Origin: a bacterium D16-50
GTDB lineage: Bacteria; Bacillota; Clostridia; Lachnospirales; Lachnospiraceae
Length of the DNA stretch: 64,000 nucleotides
Assembly: GCA_003612485.1 (NCBI GenBank)
Contig: RAZA01000010.1
Coordinates: 1 to 64,000, forward strand
Reading direction: 5' to 3'
In this document: positions 17,716-26,359 of the stretch, piece after piece
Numbering within the stretch: position 1 is the stretch's first letter
Layout: every line of letters starts with the position of its first letter
The notes under the pieces: generated by a model
What the model was told of the DNA's origin: nothing
Database searches by the model: none
The model's input: only the letters and a program-made list of their open reading frames with translations
Translations under genes and position numbers: made by a program

Positions 17716-18266
17716 CAGAGACAGAAGCAATACGTCTATTTAAGTGCCTATCCGATAAGTCTCGCTTACAGATTTTGAAGTCCCTTGCAATAGAGGATAT
17801 GTATGTGGAACGACTGGCCGAACGGCTGGGCATTACTGCGCCTACAGTATCTTTTCATCTCAAAAAGCTGGCAGACGCCGGAGCGGTTACTTCCTACAAA
17901 AGTCAGTATTACATGATGTACTCTCTCAAAAAGGAAATCTTTGAAACCAGCATATCGGAAATTCTGCAGGAGAAGTCTGACGAAGCAGAAGCTCAGGCCC
18001 GGCGGGATGCACAATACCGTCAAAAAGTGATTAACGCCTTCTTTGAATACGGTAAACTGAAGTCCATACCTGCCCAGCACAAAAAGGAGCGCATCGTGCT
18101 GGAAGTCATTGTTCAGGCATTTGAATTTGACCGTATCTACTCCGAGCGGGAGGTAAATATCATTATTGCGGATTATCATGATGATTTCTGCACGATCCGC
18201 AGGGATATGATCGGTGAACGGCTTTTGGCCCGTGATACAGAAGGATACTGGCGCGTAAAAGAATAA
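17712..18266 (+). CDS. ArsR-type regulator with DUF2087-like C-terminus
   Basis: A 184-residue regulator. The N-terminal winged helix (about 1-85) has the ArsR pattern LFKCLSDKSRLQILKSL and the recognition helix ITAPTVSFHLKKL. The C-terminal part (about 110-184), with KERIVLEVIVQAFEFDRIYSE and a final YWRVKE, matches the DUF2087 layout. No CxC metal motif is present in the winged helix, so metal sensing is unlikely. ATG at 17712 overlaps the preceding stop and has GGAGGAAGAAG. It probably represses its own operon through the palindrome at 17101-17115. Confidence 0.8.
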   Translation: MTETEAIRLFKCLSDKSRLQILKSLAIEDMYVERLAERLGITAPTVSFHLKKLADAGAVTSYKSQYYMMYSLKKEIFETSISEILQEKSDEAEAQARRDAQYRQKVINAFFEYGKLKSIPAQHKKERIVLEVIVQAFEFDRIYSEREVNIIIADYHDDFCTIRRDMIGERLLARDTEGYWRVKE

Positions 18267-18282
18267 AATTAGGAGAAATCAA

Positions 18283-18726
18283 ATGGTTATCGGAGTGATT
18301 GGTGAAAGCTGCACGGGGAAATCCACCCTTGCAGATAAGCTGAAATGTCTGCTTCCTGCAGAAGTCTATACCGGCAAGGATTATTTGCGCCTTGCAAAGA
18401 ATGAAGCCAATGCAATAAAACTCTTTCAGGAGAAACTGAATGAGGCTGTTTGCGGCCTGCACATTATCTATGTGATTTCGGATAAAGAGCATTTGCCGCT
18501 GCTGCCCCAAAAAGCTTTTAGGATTCTTGTCACAGCGGATCTGAATGTCATCAAGGAAAGATTTGCACAGCGAATGGGGGGCAATCTTCCTGCTCCCGTG
18601 GCAGCCATGCTGGAAAAAAAGCACGGATGTTTTGATGACGAATCCCACGATTTACATGTAGTTGCTGATCGGGATGATTTAGATGAAGTATGCCTTTCCA
18701 TCCAGAGCATGATAAATGCACTGTAA
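18283..18726 (+). CDS. P-loop kinase-like protein
   Basis: A 147-residue protein that begins with a Walker A loop IGESCTGKSTLADKL (about residues 6-20). The body is short and ends with DDLDEVCLSIQSMI. The size and the early P-loop fit small nucleoside/nucleotide kinase-like ATPases; it is somewhat short for an adenylate kinase and lacks an evident lid domain. It is 16 bases behind the ArsR-type regulator with AGGAGAAATCAA before the start. The substrate is unknown. Confidence 0.6.
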   Translation: MVIGVIGESCTGKSTLADKLKCLLPAEVYTGKDYLRLAKNEANAIKLFQEKLNEAVCGLHIIYVISDKEHLPLLPQKAFRILVTADLNVIKERFAQRMGGNLPAPVAAMLEKKHGCFDDESHDLHVVADRDDLDEVCLSIQSMINAL

Positions 18727-18767
18727 TACTATACTTGTTTAAATCAGATTTAGGCTTGTCAGGGCAC

Positions 18768-18807
18768 AGAGCCGGTAAGCTGCGCGCAGCCACAGTCTAC
18801 CGGCTCT
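18768..18807. terminator. Hairpin between convergent genes
   Basis: A 10-bp perfect stem (AGAGCCGGTA with TACCGGCTCT) encloses a 20-base loop that itself contains GCTGCGCGCAGC. There is no strong T-run, so it may be a weak bidirectional terminator. It lies between the end of the accessory block and the anti-sigma gene. Confidence 0.5.
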
Positions 18808-18848
18808 ATTGGTTCCCGTTATCCCATTTAATAACTCTAGGCCCGATA

Positions 18849-20267
18849 TCAATACCCCTCGTTCACAACCTCCCACATCCCTTCCGCAAACCCCAGTTCA
18901 ATGGTGCGGTTGGGCTCCTGAACAATGCCCCCCTTGCTTACGCAGACTTCAAAAACAATTCCCGCCTCCGTCCGGCTTTTTTCCTTCATGGAGATCACTT
19001 CAAAGACAGTATTGGAATAATATGCTCTGGCCGCTTCCTCGGCACCTTGTACGTCGATTTCACATAAACCGGCTGCCCCGGTTTCCTCTTCTGCAGGCGC
19101 GCCATAGAACGGATCCTTCTCCTTTGTCGAAACATTTCCCTCCTCCAAGGCCTCCCCTTCCTCCAAAGGCTCATAGAGCCAATACTCCCCGTTGTCTTCT
19201 ATTATAATATCATCGCCCCACTGATAAATCTTTGCTCCTACTATGGGGTGATTTGCCTGAAAGTTCTCCTGAGGCACTCCGCTGTTCACTCCAATGGCGG
19301 CTCCCTCCTGAACCTTTCCCTCATCTTGTCCTTGGGCAGTATCCTTTTCCACATTTCCCATAGCCTCCCCGTCGGTGACATCCCTCTTGATCTTCCCCAG
19401 ATAGACAAATTCCTCTCCAGACCCTTCATATGAAGTCTTTTGACTCATTGACCGCCGGTACAATCTGTCATTGACACGGATCATAGGCGGCGCGTCCTCC
19501 GATATGCCGTCAACAGATCCGGAACCTTGGGCATATAGGACATTGCGGGGAATCCCCTGACTGTCTGGGCGCCTTACAAAAGCGTCCTCCTCTCCAATCT
19601 CATAATCGTCAAAAACGGCAAAGAACGTCCCGTCGTCCAGAAGCGAAACGCTGATACCCTTGGTGGCAGTTCTTCCGTCTGCAAACACAATTTCCATCAC
19701 AATGATATCACTGCGCAGTTCCTCCGGCAGGTCTGCAATGGAGCTGTTTTCATGGTCGGTCAATCGGCGTATGGTGACATCCGGAATCCAGTCTATAGTC
19801 AAATAATAGTATTCGCTCTCGTCATCTCCATAGGACACAGTAAAATTCCGTGCATTTCCATATTCTTCTCTCTTTTCCGTCCAATCCATGAAATTGATCT
19901 GCTGGTTTTTGCAGGAGAACCGAACGCTGGAAATGTTCCTGCCCAAGAGGTAGAACATCAGCGGATGTCCCTTCATCTCGCCCTTGTCGCTGATGCTGCC
20001 GCCGCTCATCACCACCCCCGCCGCGGTAATCTCCTCGTGGGTGCCGCAGGCGTGAACCGATACGGCAGTCCTGCCGCGAAGCAAGACCGCAAAGCCTGCA
20101 ATGACAATCAGAAAAACAAGACATGCCGCCATCCCCATCCAAACCATGCCCGTCTTATTCAAAAGCATTTTCTTTTTCAATGGCATCCTGACGCCTCTCA
20201 GCCCCTGTTCTTTTATGATATTGTCATCAAGCTCGCCAAGAATCTCAAAAAAATCTTCTTTCCTCAT
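18849..20267 (-). CDS. Membrane anti-sigma factor-like protein
   Basis: A 472-residue protein with a cytoplasmic N-terminus of about 43 residues (MRKEDFFEILGELDDNII...), one membrane segment (about 44-65, MAACLVFLIVIAGFAVLL) and a long acidic extracellular region. It directly follows an ECF sigma factor gene with an ATGA overlap. A short cytoplasmic domain plus sensor ectodomain is the usual anti-sigma layout in Clostridia (DUF4179-type neighbours). The last 80 residues look like a separate small beta domain. The signal is unknown. Confidence 0.6.
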   Translation of the reverse strand: MRKEDFFEILGELDDNIIKEQGLRGVRMPLKKKMLLNKTGMVWMGMAACLVFLIVIAGFAVLLRGRTAVSVHACGTHEEITAAGVVMSGGSISDKGEMKGHPLMFYLLGRNISSVRFSCKNQQINFMDWTEKREEYGNARNFTVSYGDDESEYYYLTIDWIPDVTIRRLTDHENSSIADLPEELRSDIIVMEIVFADGRTATKGISVSLLDDGTFFAVFDDYEIGEEDAFVRRPDSQGIPRNVLYAQGSGSVDGISEDAPPMIRVNDRLYRRSMSQKTSYEGSGEEFVYLGKIKRDVTDGEAMGNVEKDTAQGQDEGKVQEGAAIGVNSGVPQENFQANHPIVGAKIYQWGDDIIIEDNGEYWLYEPLEEGEALEEGNVSTKEKDPFYGAPAEEETGAAGLCEIDVQGAEEAARAYYSNTVFEVISMKEKSRTEAGIVFEVCVSKGGIVQEPNRTIELGFAEGMWEVVNEGY

Positions 20268-20824
20268 AGCGCAAACCCCCTTTCGCACAAATATGTCCTC
20301 AATTGTTTCCTTGCCCTCTCCAGAGTCTTCGACACGGTATTCTGCGGCATTCCACAGTCACATGCAATCTCGGAAACGGACTCCGCATACCAATAGCGCC
20401 GAAGAAATATGCTTCTCTTTTTTGCTGACAGACTCATCAGGAACTCGCCTATGACCCTGACCAGCTCCTGACGATCCATCGCCTGCTCCACATCGTCATT
20501 GTCCGATACGCAGTCCCCGAGCTCCTCCAGAACCAATGCCATTTCACCGCCGCCCCGCTTTTGAGCATGATTACACTTATACCTATTAAAAGATAGATTG
20601 CGCGTGATTTTGCCCAGAAACGGGGCCAGCTCCTCCGGCCAATGTTTCGGCATTGCGTTCCATGCGCCGAGATACGTGTCATTGACGCATTCTTCTGCGT
20701 CTTCCTCGCTCTCCAATATGTTCCTTGCTATGGCTTTGCAGTAGCGGCCATATTTTTCCGCCGTGGCCGTGATGGCTTGGTCGTCTCTGTCCCAATACAG
20801 CTGAATAATACTATTGTCATCCAT
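20264..20824 (-). CDS. ECF-family RNA polymerase sigma factor
   Basis: A 186-residue sigma factor. Region 2 includes ARNILESEEDAEECVNDTYLGAWNAMP (reported in two parts, about 35-65), and region 4 has the helix-turn-helix SVSEIACDCGMPQNTVSKTL (about 145-165). ATG at 20824 follows GGGAGGATTTCT; upstream in-frame codons are not supported. It is coupled to the anti-sigma-like gene. An envelope-stress role is inferred from the partner. Confidence 0.88.
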   Translation of the reverse strand: MDDNSIIQLYWDRDDQAITATAEKYGRYCKAIARNILESEEDAEECVNDTYLGAWNAMPKHWPEELAPFLGKITRNLSFNRYKCNHAQKRGGGEMALVLEELGDCVSDNDDVEQAMDRQELVRVIGEFLMSLSAKKRSIFLRRYWYAESVSEIACDCGMPQNTVSKTLERARKQLRTYLCERGFAL

Positions 20825-21154
20825 AGAAATCCTCCCTTCACCTATATACACAGCTTCTGCGGGTAAATCTGACAAAAATATATAATCCATAAACAGATTT
20901 CTTTTTTCAGGCATCACAAATCTCTTGAAAATGAGTCTGTTGCTGATTGTGATATTTGCCTATGGGGATTGAGAATCGAAAAAGCAAACAGCGAAAGAAC
21001 GTACTTGTCCCTCCGCTGCCGGTGTCGATTTATGTTTGGTTGTGCGTTGCCTATGAATCTCTTCGTGATACATGTCAGCAATCATATTGACTTGTTTTCT
21101 CACCATGCAGAGCATGATTTTTCATGTGCCGTGTTCTCCCTTGCAGCCAGCGGC
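20825..21154. other. Intergenic region without a supported gene
   Basis: These 330 bases separate the sigma factor gene from the acyltransferase gene. They must carry the sigma factor promoter and the acyltransferase terminator. I see neither a consensus sigma-A promoter nor a clear hairpin with a T-run. An ECF-type autoregulated promoter could be present but I cannot define it. Confidence 0.4.
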
Positions 21155-21646
21155 TTATCTCTTCGATTCTTCTGCCCAAGCTTCCTTTCCGCCGCCGATC
21201 ACCCGCATAGGCTGGGCCACAACCGTGCAGCCATCGGGAACGTCCCCGTTCACCACCGCCCCTGCGCCGATCTTCACATTATTTCCTATCCTTACGCCGC
21301 CGATAACGATGGCCCCGGCTCCGATCAAACAATTGCCCCCTATCACCGGCGCTTTCTTGTTCACTTCTCCGATTGTTACATTTTGATAGATCCAACAGTT
21401 TTTCCCTATCCGGGCATAACGAGATATAAAAATCCCCTGCAGTCCGTGAGGAAATTCCGGCATACCTTCTATTTCGGCATCAGGGCCAATGTATCCTCCG
21501 TGCCTGAAGGCACATCTGCTCATGCGGAAAGTAACAATATCCCGCCAAAGCTTGTTTTTTGCCTTCTTCTGCCTCATATAGAGCCGCCAAAGATGATCCA
21601 TATTGATCCCTCTGGAGTAATCTATTATTCTTCTCCTGATGCTCAT
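21155..21646 (-). CDS. Hexapeptide-repeat acyltransferase
   Basis: A 163-residue protein with a left-handed beta-helix made of hexapeptide repeats from about residue 55 on (for example IGKNCWIYQNVTIGE, VIGGNCLIGAGAIVIG, IGNNVKIGAGAVV). The layout resembles serine O-acetyltransferase and sugar O-acetyltransferases. The N-terminal helical part is too short for classical CysE. AAAGGAGGGATTACT precedes the chosen start. It follows the PfkB-family kinase gene by 47 bases. The acceptor is unknown. Confidence 0.75.
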   Translation of the reverse strand: MSIRRRIIDYSRGINMDHLWRLYMRQKKAKNKLWRDIVTFRMSRCAFRHGGYIGPDAEIEGMPEFPHGLQGIFISRYARIGKNCWIYQNVTIGEVNKKAPVIGGNCLIGAGAIVIGGVRIGNNVKIGAGAVVNGDVPDGCTVVAQPMRVIGGGKEAWAEESKR

Positions 21647-21693
21647 AGTAATCCCTCCTTTGTGCAAATGCCTCTTTCTCCCCAAAGCCGCTG

Positions 21694-22623
21694 TCACTGC
21701 TGGCATTTTGCCCCTTGCGAACCCAGACCCTCATACACCGCCCGAATCTCATCCCCCGTGGCCAGCAGCTCAGAAAACGCACTGGCGCTCCCTGCGGAAA
21801 GCCCCATGCGGAATGCATGTTCATAATCCTGCCTCTCCATCCAGCCTGCCAGAAATCCTGCCACCATGGAATCCCCGGCTCCCACGGCATTGACAAGCCT
21901 TCCCTCCGGTGCTAAGGCCCCATAAACTCTGCCGTCCGCTGCCGCCAGAAAGGCGCCCTCTCCCCCCATGGAGACCAGCACGTTCACCGCCCCCATTTCC
22001 GCCAGCTTCAGCGCATAGGGCAGCGCCTGCTCCCGGGTCTTCGGCGCGGCTCCGAATATCTCACCCAGCTCGTGGATATTGGGCTTAATCAGAAAAGGCC
22101 GGTATTTCAGCACCTTCACCAACAGCTGTCCGGCAGCGTCCACCACCGCCATAACACCCCGTCCCGAAAGCCTCCCAAGAATCCTTTCATATATGTCGTC
22201 CGGCATGGAGCCGGGAATGCTGCCCGCCAGCACAAGCACATCCCCCTTCCCCAATATGTCCAGCTTGTCCATGAGCTTTTTAACCGCCGCATCCTCTATC
22301 ATGGGGCCGCATCCGTTAATCTCCGTGCCGTCGATGGACTTCAGCTTCACATTGATTCTGGACAATCCTTTTTCCACGGAAATGAAGTCTGCCTTCACCC
22401 CCATCTCCCCCGCCCGGCGCAGGATCTCCTCTCCTAGGAACCCCGCCGCGAATCCCAGCGCCACGCTCTCGATCCCAAGGTTTCTAAGAACCATGGACAC
22501 ATTCAGGCCCTTCCCGCCCGGAAGCAGCAGCTCGGAGCTGGTTCTGTTGGTACGTCCCAGCCTGAAATCCTCCACAGAGACAATATAGTCCAGCGACGGG
22601 TTGAAAGTCACCGTGTAGATCAT
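21694..22623 (-). CDS. fruK: PfkB-family 1-phosphofructokinase/tagatose-6-phosphate kinase
   Basis: A 309-residue ribokinase-fold sugar kinase. It begins MIYTVTFNPSLDY, has the first PfkB signature PGGKGLNVSMVL (about 36-47) and the second with catalytic Asp in VNAVGAGDSMVAGF (about 247-260). These segments match the 1-phosphofructokinase group, which makes fructose 1,6-bisphosphate. Tagatose-6-phosphate kinase (LacC) is the main alternative; no PTS gene is adjacent to decide. A promoter (22736-22764) and an inverted repeat (22659-22679) lie upstream. Confidence 0.75.
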   Translation of the reverse strand: MIYTVTFNPSLDYIVSVEDFRLGRTNRTSSELLLPGGKGLNVSMVLRNLGIESVALGFAAGFLGEEILRRAGEMGVKADFISVEKGLSRINVKLKSIDGTEINGCGPMIEDAAVKKLMDKLDILGKGDVLVLAGSIPGSMPDDIYERILGRLSGRGVMAVVDAAGQLLVKVLKYRPFLIKPNIHELGEIFGAAPKTREQALPYALKLAEMGAVNVLVSMGGEGAFLAAADGRVYGALAPEGRLVNAVGAGDSMVAGFLAGWMERQDYEHAFRMGLSAGSASAFSELLATGDEIRAVYEGLGSQGAKCQQ

Positions 22624-22658
22624 TTCGTTTCCTCCTGACAGTTCCGCAGCAATTCCGC

Positions 22659-22679
22659 AATGATACCAGTTTTATCATT
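22659..22679. promoter_or_regulatory. Inverted repeat, possible operator
   Basis: Perfect 7-base arms AATGATA and TATCATT are separated by 7 bases. It lies in the leader between the predicted promoter and the sugar kinase start, a good place for a repressor site. No regulator gene is adjacent. Confidence 0.4.
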
Positions 22680-22735
22680 ACCTCTTAGCATTCCAAATCA
22701 GTGTCTTTATTGCCGACTCACACTCCGATACAAGC

Positions 22736-22764
22736 ATTATATTTGATTTTAAGCCAAATGGCAA
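22736..22764 (-). promoter_or_regulatory. Sigma-A promoter for the PfkB-family kinase
   Basis: On the minus strand TTGCCA (22759-22764) and a perfect TATAAT (22736-22741) are separated by 17 bases. The leader to the start codon is about 105 bases. Confidence 0.6.
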
Positions 22765-22873
22765 TCCGATATAATATTTTGTGCCTTTCTATCGCCCTTC
22801 AAACGGTTTTCTGCTATAATTGACTCTGACAACTTCTGGTTCAGGTATTTCTGATTTCTATGGAGGATTTCAT

Positions 22874-24328
22874 ATGGAAAATGCAACAAAAAGACAGCCA
22901 AACATTTTGCTCATCATGACGGATCAGATGCGCGGAGACTGCATGGGCACGGCAGGGCATCCGGATGTGAAGACCCCCAATCTGGATCATCTGGCCGCCT
23001 GTGGCGTGCGCTATACCAACGCCTATACCGCCTGCCCCAGCTGCATCCCGGCGCGCTGCGCACTGCACACCGGCCTGAAGCAGGAACATCATGGTCGGGT
23101 GGGCTATCAGGACAGAGTGCCTTGGCAATATCCTGTCACCATGGCAGGCGCGCTGGCAAAGGCCGGCTATTATACCCAGTGTGTGGGAAAAATGCATGTA
23201 CATCCTCTGCGGAACCTTATGGGCTTCCATAACGTGGAGCTCCATGACGGCTATCTCCACGCCTATAGGAACGGCAATGTTCCCTATGTAGAGAATCAGC
23301 GCATCGCAGACGACTATTTCTACTGGCTGAAAACCCAGCTAGGCATCGACAGAGATGTGACTGACATGGGGCTGGAATGCAATTCCTTTACTGCCCGTCC
23401 TTGGATGTACGAGGAACGCCTCCATCCCACCAACTGGGTCACGGACCGTTCCATAGACTTTCTGCGGCGCCGGGATCGATCCATGCCCTTCTTCCTCATG
23501 GCCTCCTACCTTCGGCCACATCCCCCCTTCGATGCGCCTGAGTACTTCTTCTCCATGTACCGGGACATGGAACTGACGCCGCCTCCCATAGGGGACTGGG
23601 CGGATGCCGACAGACTCCGGCGATTGGGCAGGTTCACGGATGCGGACACCGGCTCCTGCGACCCGGAGCTGATGCGTCAGGCCCGGATAGGGTATTACGC
23701 CTGCATCAGCCATCTGGACAACCAGATCGGTAGGCTTCTGGACGCTCTGCGGGATGACGGCTGCCATCAGGACACAGTGATCCTTTTTACATCCGACCAC
23801 GGAGAGCTGCTTGGGGATCATCATACCTTCCGCAAAACCCGCCCCTATCAGGGCAGCATCCACATCCCTTTGCTGATGGCGAGAGTCCCGGGAATCAAAC
23901 CCGGATCCGTCTCTGACCGGCTGACGGAGCTGCGGGACATCCTACCTACTCTGACGGAACTGGCAGGAGTGGATACCCCGGAGGGAGTCGACGGCGTTTC
24001 CCTGCTCCAGGATCCTGACCGGGAATACCTTCACGGAGAACACAGCGGAGGCGATCTGGGAAATCACTACATCGTCACCAAAACCGACAAATACTGCTGG
24101 TTTACTCAGTCAGGCCGGGAACAGTATTTCCGGCTGGACAAAGATCCGAAGGAGCTGCACGATGCCATTGAAGAGCCGGACTGTCAGGAGCGCATCGCCC
24201 ACCTGCGCAGCCTTCTGATCCAAGAGCTGACGGGACGGGAGGAGGGCTACACCGACGGTCTACGCCTGATTCCCGGCAGACCCGAAAAATGCTGTCTCTC
24301 CTTCCTGCCCCCCAGACAGCAGTCCTAG
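22874..24328 (+). CDS. Sulfatase (arylsulfatase family)
   Basis: A 484-residue alkaline-phosphatase-fold sulfatase. The N-terminus NILLIMTDQMRGDCMG supplies metal-binding Asp residues. The signature C-I-P-A-R (Cys57) is where formylglycine is formed by an anaerobic maturase that is not in the window. A second metal site is seen in FTSDHGELLGDHHTF (about 315). No signal peptide is present, so it should act in the cytoplasm on sulfated sugars or their fragments. The start follows TGGAGGATTTCAT. It stands alone on the plus strand, next to dehydrogenase and isomerase genes that could process the product. Confidence 0.88.
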   Translation: MENATKRQPNILLIMTDQMRGDCMGTAGHPDVKTPNLDHLAACGVRYTNAYTACPSCIPARCALHTGLKQEHHGRVGYQDRVPWQYPVTMAGALAKAGYYTQCVGKMHVHPLRNLMGFHNVELHDGYLHAYRNGNVPYVENQRIADDYFYWLKTQLGIDRDVTDMGLECNSFTARPWMYEERLHPTNWVTDRSIDFLRRRDRSMPFFLMASYLRPHPPFDAPEYFFSMYRDMELTPPPIGDWADADRLRRLGRFTDADTGSCDPELMRQARIGYYACISHLDNQIGRLLDALRDDGCHQDTVILFTSDHGELLGDHHTFRKTRPYQGSIHIPLLMARVPGIKPGSVSDRLTELRDILPTLTELAGVDTPEGVDGVSLLQDPDREYLHGEHSGGDLGNHYIVTKTDKYCWFTQSGREQYFRLDKDPKELHDAIEEPDCQERIAHLRSLLIQELTGREEGYTDGLRLIPGRPEKCCLSFLPPRQQS

Positions 24329-24414
24329 GCCCCATCCCAAACAGCAGTGGCTCCAAAACAAAAACGAACCTATATGATATATTAATGTCCCGTCAAAAAA
24401 GAGATGGTTTATCG

Positions 24415-24455
24415 AAAAAGACGTCCTCCGGATCAATTCCGGAGAACGCCTTTTT
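24415..24455. terminator. Bidirectional terminator
   Basis: AAAAAG...CTCCGGA, a 5-base loop and TCCGGAG...CTTTTT form a long imperfect stem with A/T-runs on both flanks. It serves the convergent sulfatase and dehydrogenase genes and overlaps the last codons of the latter. Confidence 0.75.
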
Positions 24456-25566
24456 CGGTTCCGAAGCCGCCTCTTGCAGCGTCCTCGTATATTGCAAACA
24501 TGGTTTCCATAGTGTTTGCCGCATCCTCGGTAGAAAAATGAAAGCCCTCGTCATAGTATCTCTGTATCAGCCTCTCATGGCCGCTGCCCCAGTAATCCTT
24601 TCCGGCGGCAGCCGGAACGTCCTCCGCAGCCAGCTCCCCGTTTATCCAAAGCTTCTGATCCATGTATCTGGCAACACCCTTCTCCAAGGAGATTTCAAAG
24701 AGAGGAGAAGAATTCTCCCCATAGCCGTTGGTGGCAAAAAACACGCCTCTGACTTGTTCCTTGTCTTTCCCAATCTCAGCTATACCTCTGCCAAAGCCTT
24801 TGTCTTTAGCTGAACCGCCCTGCTCCTGTCTACTGGACAAACCAAAATCACAAGGGTTTTGTTTTACACTTTTGTCGTGCTCTGAAGGCCCTCCAGAAGG
24901 ACATCTCAATTTCAGATGGGCCACAAGCGCATCCTCCACCTCGATGACCCCCTCCAGAGTATGGTTGCACATGTCTGCCCTGACACTGCAGACGTCCCCT
25001 ACCACATAGCTGAAAAAATCAAGGGTGTGCACGGCCTGATTGATCAGCAGCCCGCCGCCTTCCGTCTCCCATTTCCCTCTCCAGTCAGCGCTTCTATAAT
25101 AGGCCTCGTCTCGGTTCCAGGTCAGAATCCCCCGCACCGCCTTCACTGCCCCAAGCTCCCCGCTTCGCACCAGCTCCCGCATTCTCTGCACGCAAGGGTT
25201 CAGCCTGTTCTGCAGCACCACACAGATTCTGTCCGCTCCGGGGAGACGCCGCAGTTCCTCCCACTCTAGTCTGGTGCGAACCAGCGGCTTTTCCGCCACC
25301 ACATCTTTTCCGGCCGCCAGAGCCTTTTTTATCATCTCAAAATGAAGATAATGGGGGGTACAGATATGGATGCTTTGTATTTCATCATCCCGAATCATGG
25401 CATCAAAGTCATCGTATTCTACCGCGCCGTACCGTTCCCTGCAGGCCCTGCGCCTTGCAGGGTCGATGTCGCAGACCCCGTACAGCCGCCCCTGCGTCGT
25501 CTTTTCCAGCGCCATGGCATGAATGGGGCCGATAGCCCCGTATCCTACAATGCATACCTTTTTCAT
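24433..25566 (-). CDS. Gfo/Idh/MocA family oxidoreductase
   Basis: A 377-residue NAD(P)-dependent dehydrogenase. The Rossmann start is VCIVGYGAIGPIHAMAL (about 4-20). The family EKP motif is in DVVAEKPLVR (about 88-97), and a substrate-site His lies in GLLINQAVHTLDFF. Residues about 222-272 form a hydrophilic insert with no equivalent in the paralogue at 26533-27720. It follows the isomerase gene by 3 bases. With two isomerase/epimerases and a second dehydrogenase it may act in oxidation of a sugar or inositol-like substrate. Confidence 0.85.
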   Translation of the reverse strand: MKKVCIVGYGAIGPIHAMALEKTTQGRLYGVCDIDPARRRACRERYGAVEYDDFDAMIRDDEIQSIHICTPHYLHFEMIKKALAAGKDVVAEKPLVRTRLEWEELRRLPGADRICVVLQNRLNPCVQRMRELVRSGELGAVKAVRGILTWNRDEAYYRSADWRGKWETEGGGLLINQAVHTLDFFSYVVGDVCSVRADMCNHTLEGVIEVEDALVAHLKLRCPSGGPSEHDKSVKQNPCDFGLSSRQEQGGSAKDKGFGRGIAEIGKDKEQVRGVFFATNGYGENSSPLFEISLEKGVARYMDQKLWINGELAAEDVPAAAGKDYWGSGHERLIQRYYDEGFHFSTEDAANTMETMFAIYEDAARGGFGTEKGVLRN

Positions 25567-25569
25567 CTC

Positions 25570-26334
25570 TCAGCAAAATCCCTTTCCGGCCAAATAGTCA
25601 TAGCTCATCTTCAGAGACTGGAATGGATCCCGCCTGCAGGTATCCTGCTCCACCAGCGCCCACTTTACTCCCGCCTCCTCACATACGGAAATGATCTCGT
25701 CCCAGTTCAGATTTCCTTCCCCGATCTCCGCCATCTCCGAAGTATTGTCCAGATTCGCCTTCAGATCCTTGAAGTGAACCGCCATGGCCCTGCTGCCCAG
25801 CTCCTTCAGGAAGGCCGCCGGCCCCATCCCCGCCGCCTGCACCCAATAGGTGTCAGCAATGAAATAGAACTCCTCGGGATCTGTCTCCCGAATCAGCCGA
25901 TCCATGATCTGCCTGCCCTCCAGACGGGCAAATTCAAAGGCATGGTTGTGATATCCGAAATACAGCCCTTCCTTCCGCAGCCTTGCCGCCATCCGATTGG
26001 CTTCCTCTATAAAGCGGCTTAAGTTTTCCCCGCTCTCCTTTGCCCATCCGGGCATACAGCCCACGCCGCAGAGCTGACAGCCCAGAATCCGGTTGTACTC
26101 CATGACCTCCTCCAGATCTTTCTGGAAGTCGTCAAAGCTCCTATGGGTAGTCACCGCTTCCAGCCCATGGCGGTCAAGAATCTCCCTCATGGGAGCTGCT
26201 TCCAGCGGCGTGCCGGAAATCTGAACCAGCTTATACCCCATCTCCCGCACTTTCCTGCAGGTCTCCTCAAAGTCCTCTATGGTCTTGGTGAACTCTCTCA
26301 ATGTATAATACTGCGCGCCTATCCTCTTGTCCAT
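25570..26334 (-). CDS. Sugar phosphate isomerase/epimerase (TIM barrel)
   Basis: A 254-residue AP-endonuclease-2-fold enzyme beginning MDKRIGAQYYTLREF. Metal-site residues are recognisable in YFGYHNHAFEF (about 130-140), FIADTYWVQAAG and VHFKDLKAN (about 190), and the C-terminal WALVEQDT carries the final Glu. The family includes xylose-isomerase-like, inosose and ketose epimerases. AGGTGG precedes the chosen start; the long in-frame upstream extension runs through a repeat and is probably not translated. It is followed at once by a dehydrogenase. Confidence 0.8.
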   Translation of the reverse strand: MDKRIGAQYYTLREFTKTIEDFEETCRKVREMGYKLVQISGTPLEAAPMREILDRHGLEAVTTHRSFDDFQKDLEEVMEYNRILGCQLCGVGCMPGWAKESGENLSRFIEEANRMAARLRKEGLYFGYHNHAFEFARLEGRQIMDRLIRETDPEEFYFIADTYWVQAAGMGPAAFLKELGSRAMAVHFKDLKANLDNTSEMAEIGEGNLNWDEIISVCEEAGVKWALVEQDTCRRDPFQSLKMSYDYLAGKGFC

Positions 26335-26359
26335 GTTATGTTTCCACCTGATCCTTTCG

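Noticed and set aside
8377..18807. Attachment-site duplication of the tRNA-Ser 3' end
   Set aside because: No copy of the tRNA 3' end (CCCACACTCTCCGC) was found near the right boundary.
19752..20396. Long plus-strand frames opposite the anti-sigma gene and similar ones across the GC-rich parts
   Set aside because: They lie antisense to well-supported genes, lack ribosome sites and show low-complexity, Cys/Arg/His-rich translations.
22770..22820. TATAAT sites at 22770 and 22815 as promoters of the sulfatase gene
   Set aside because: Neither has a recognisable -35 at a proper distance. An activator-dependent promoter remains possible but is not supported.
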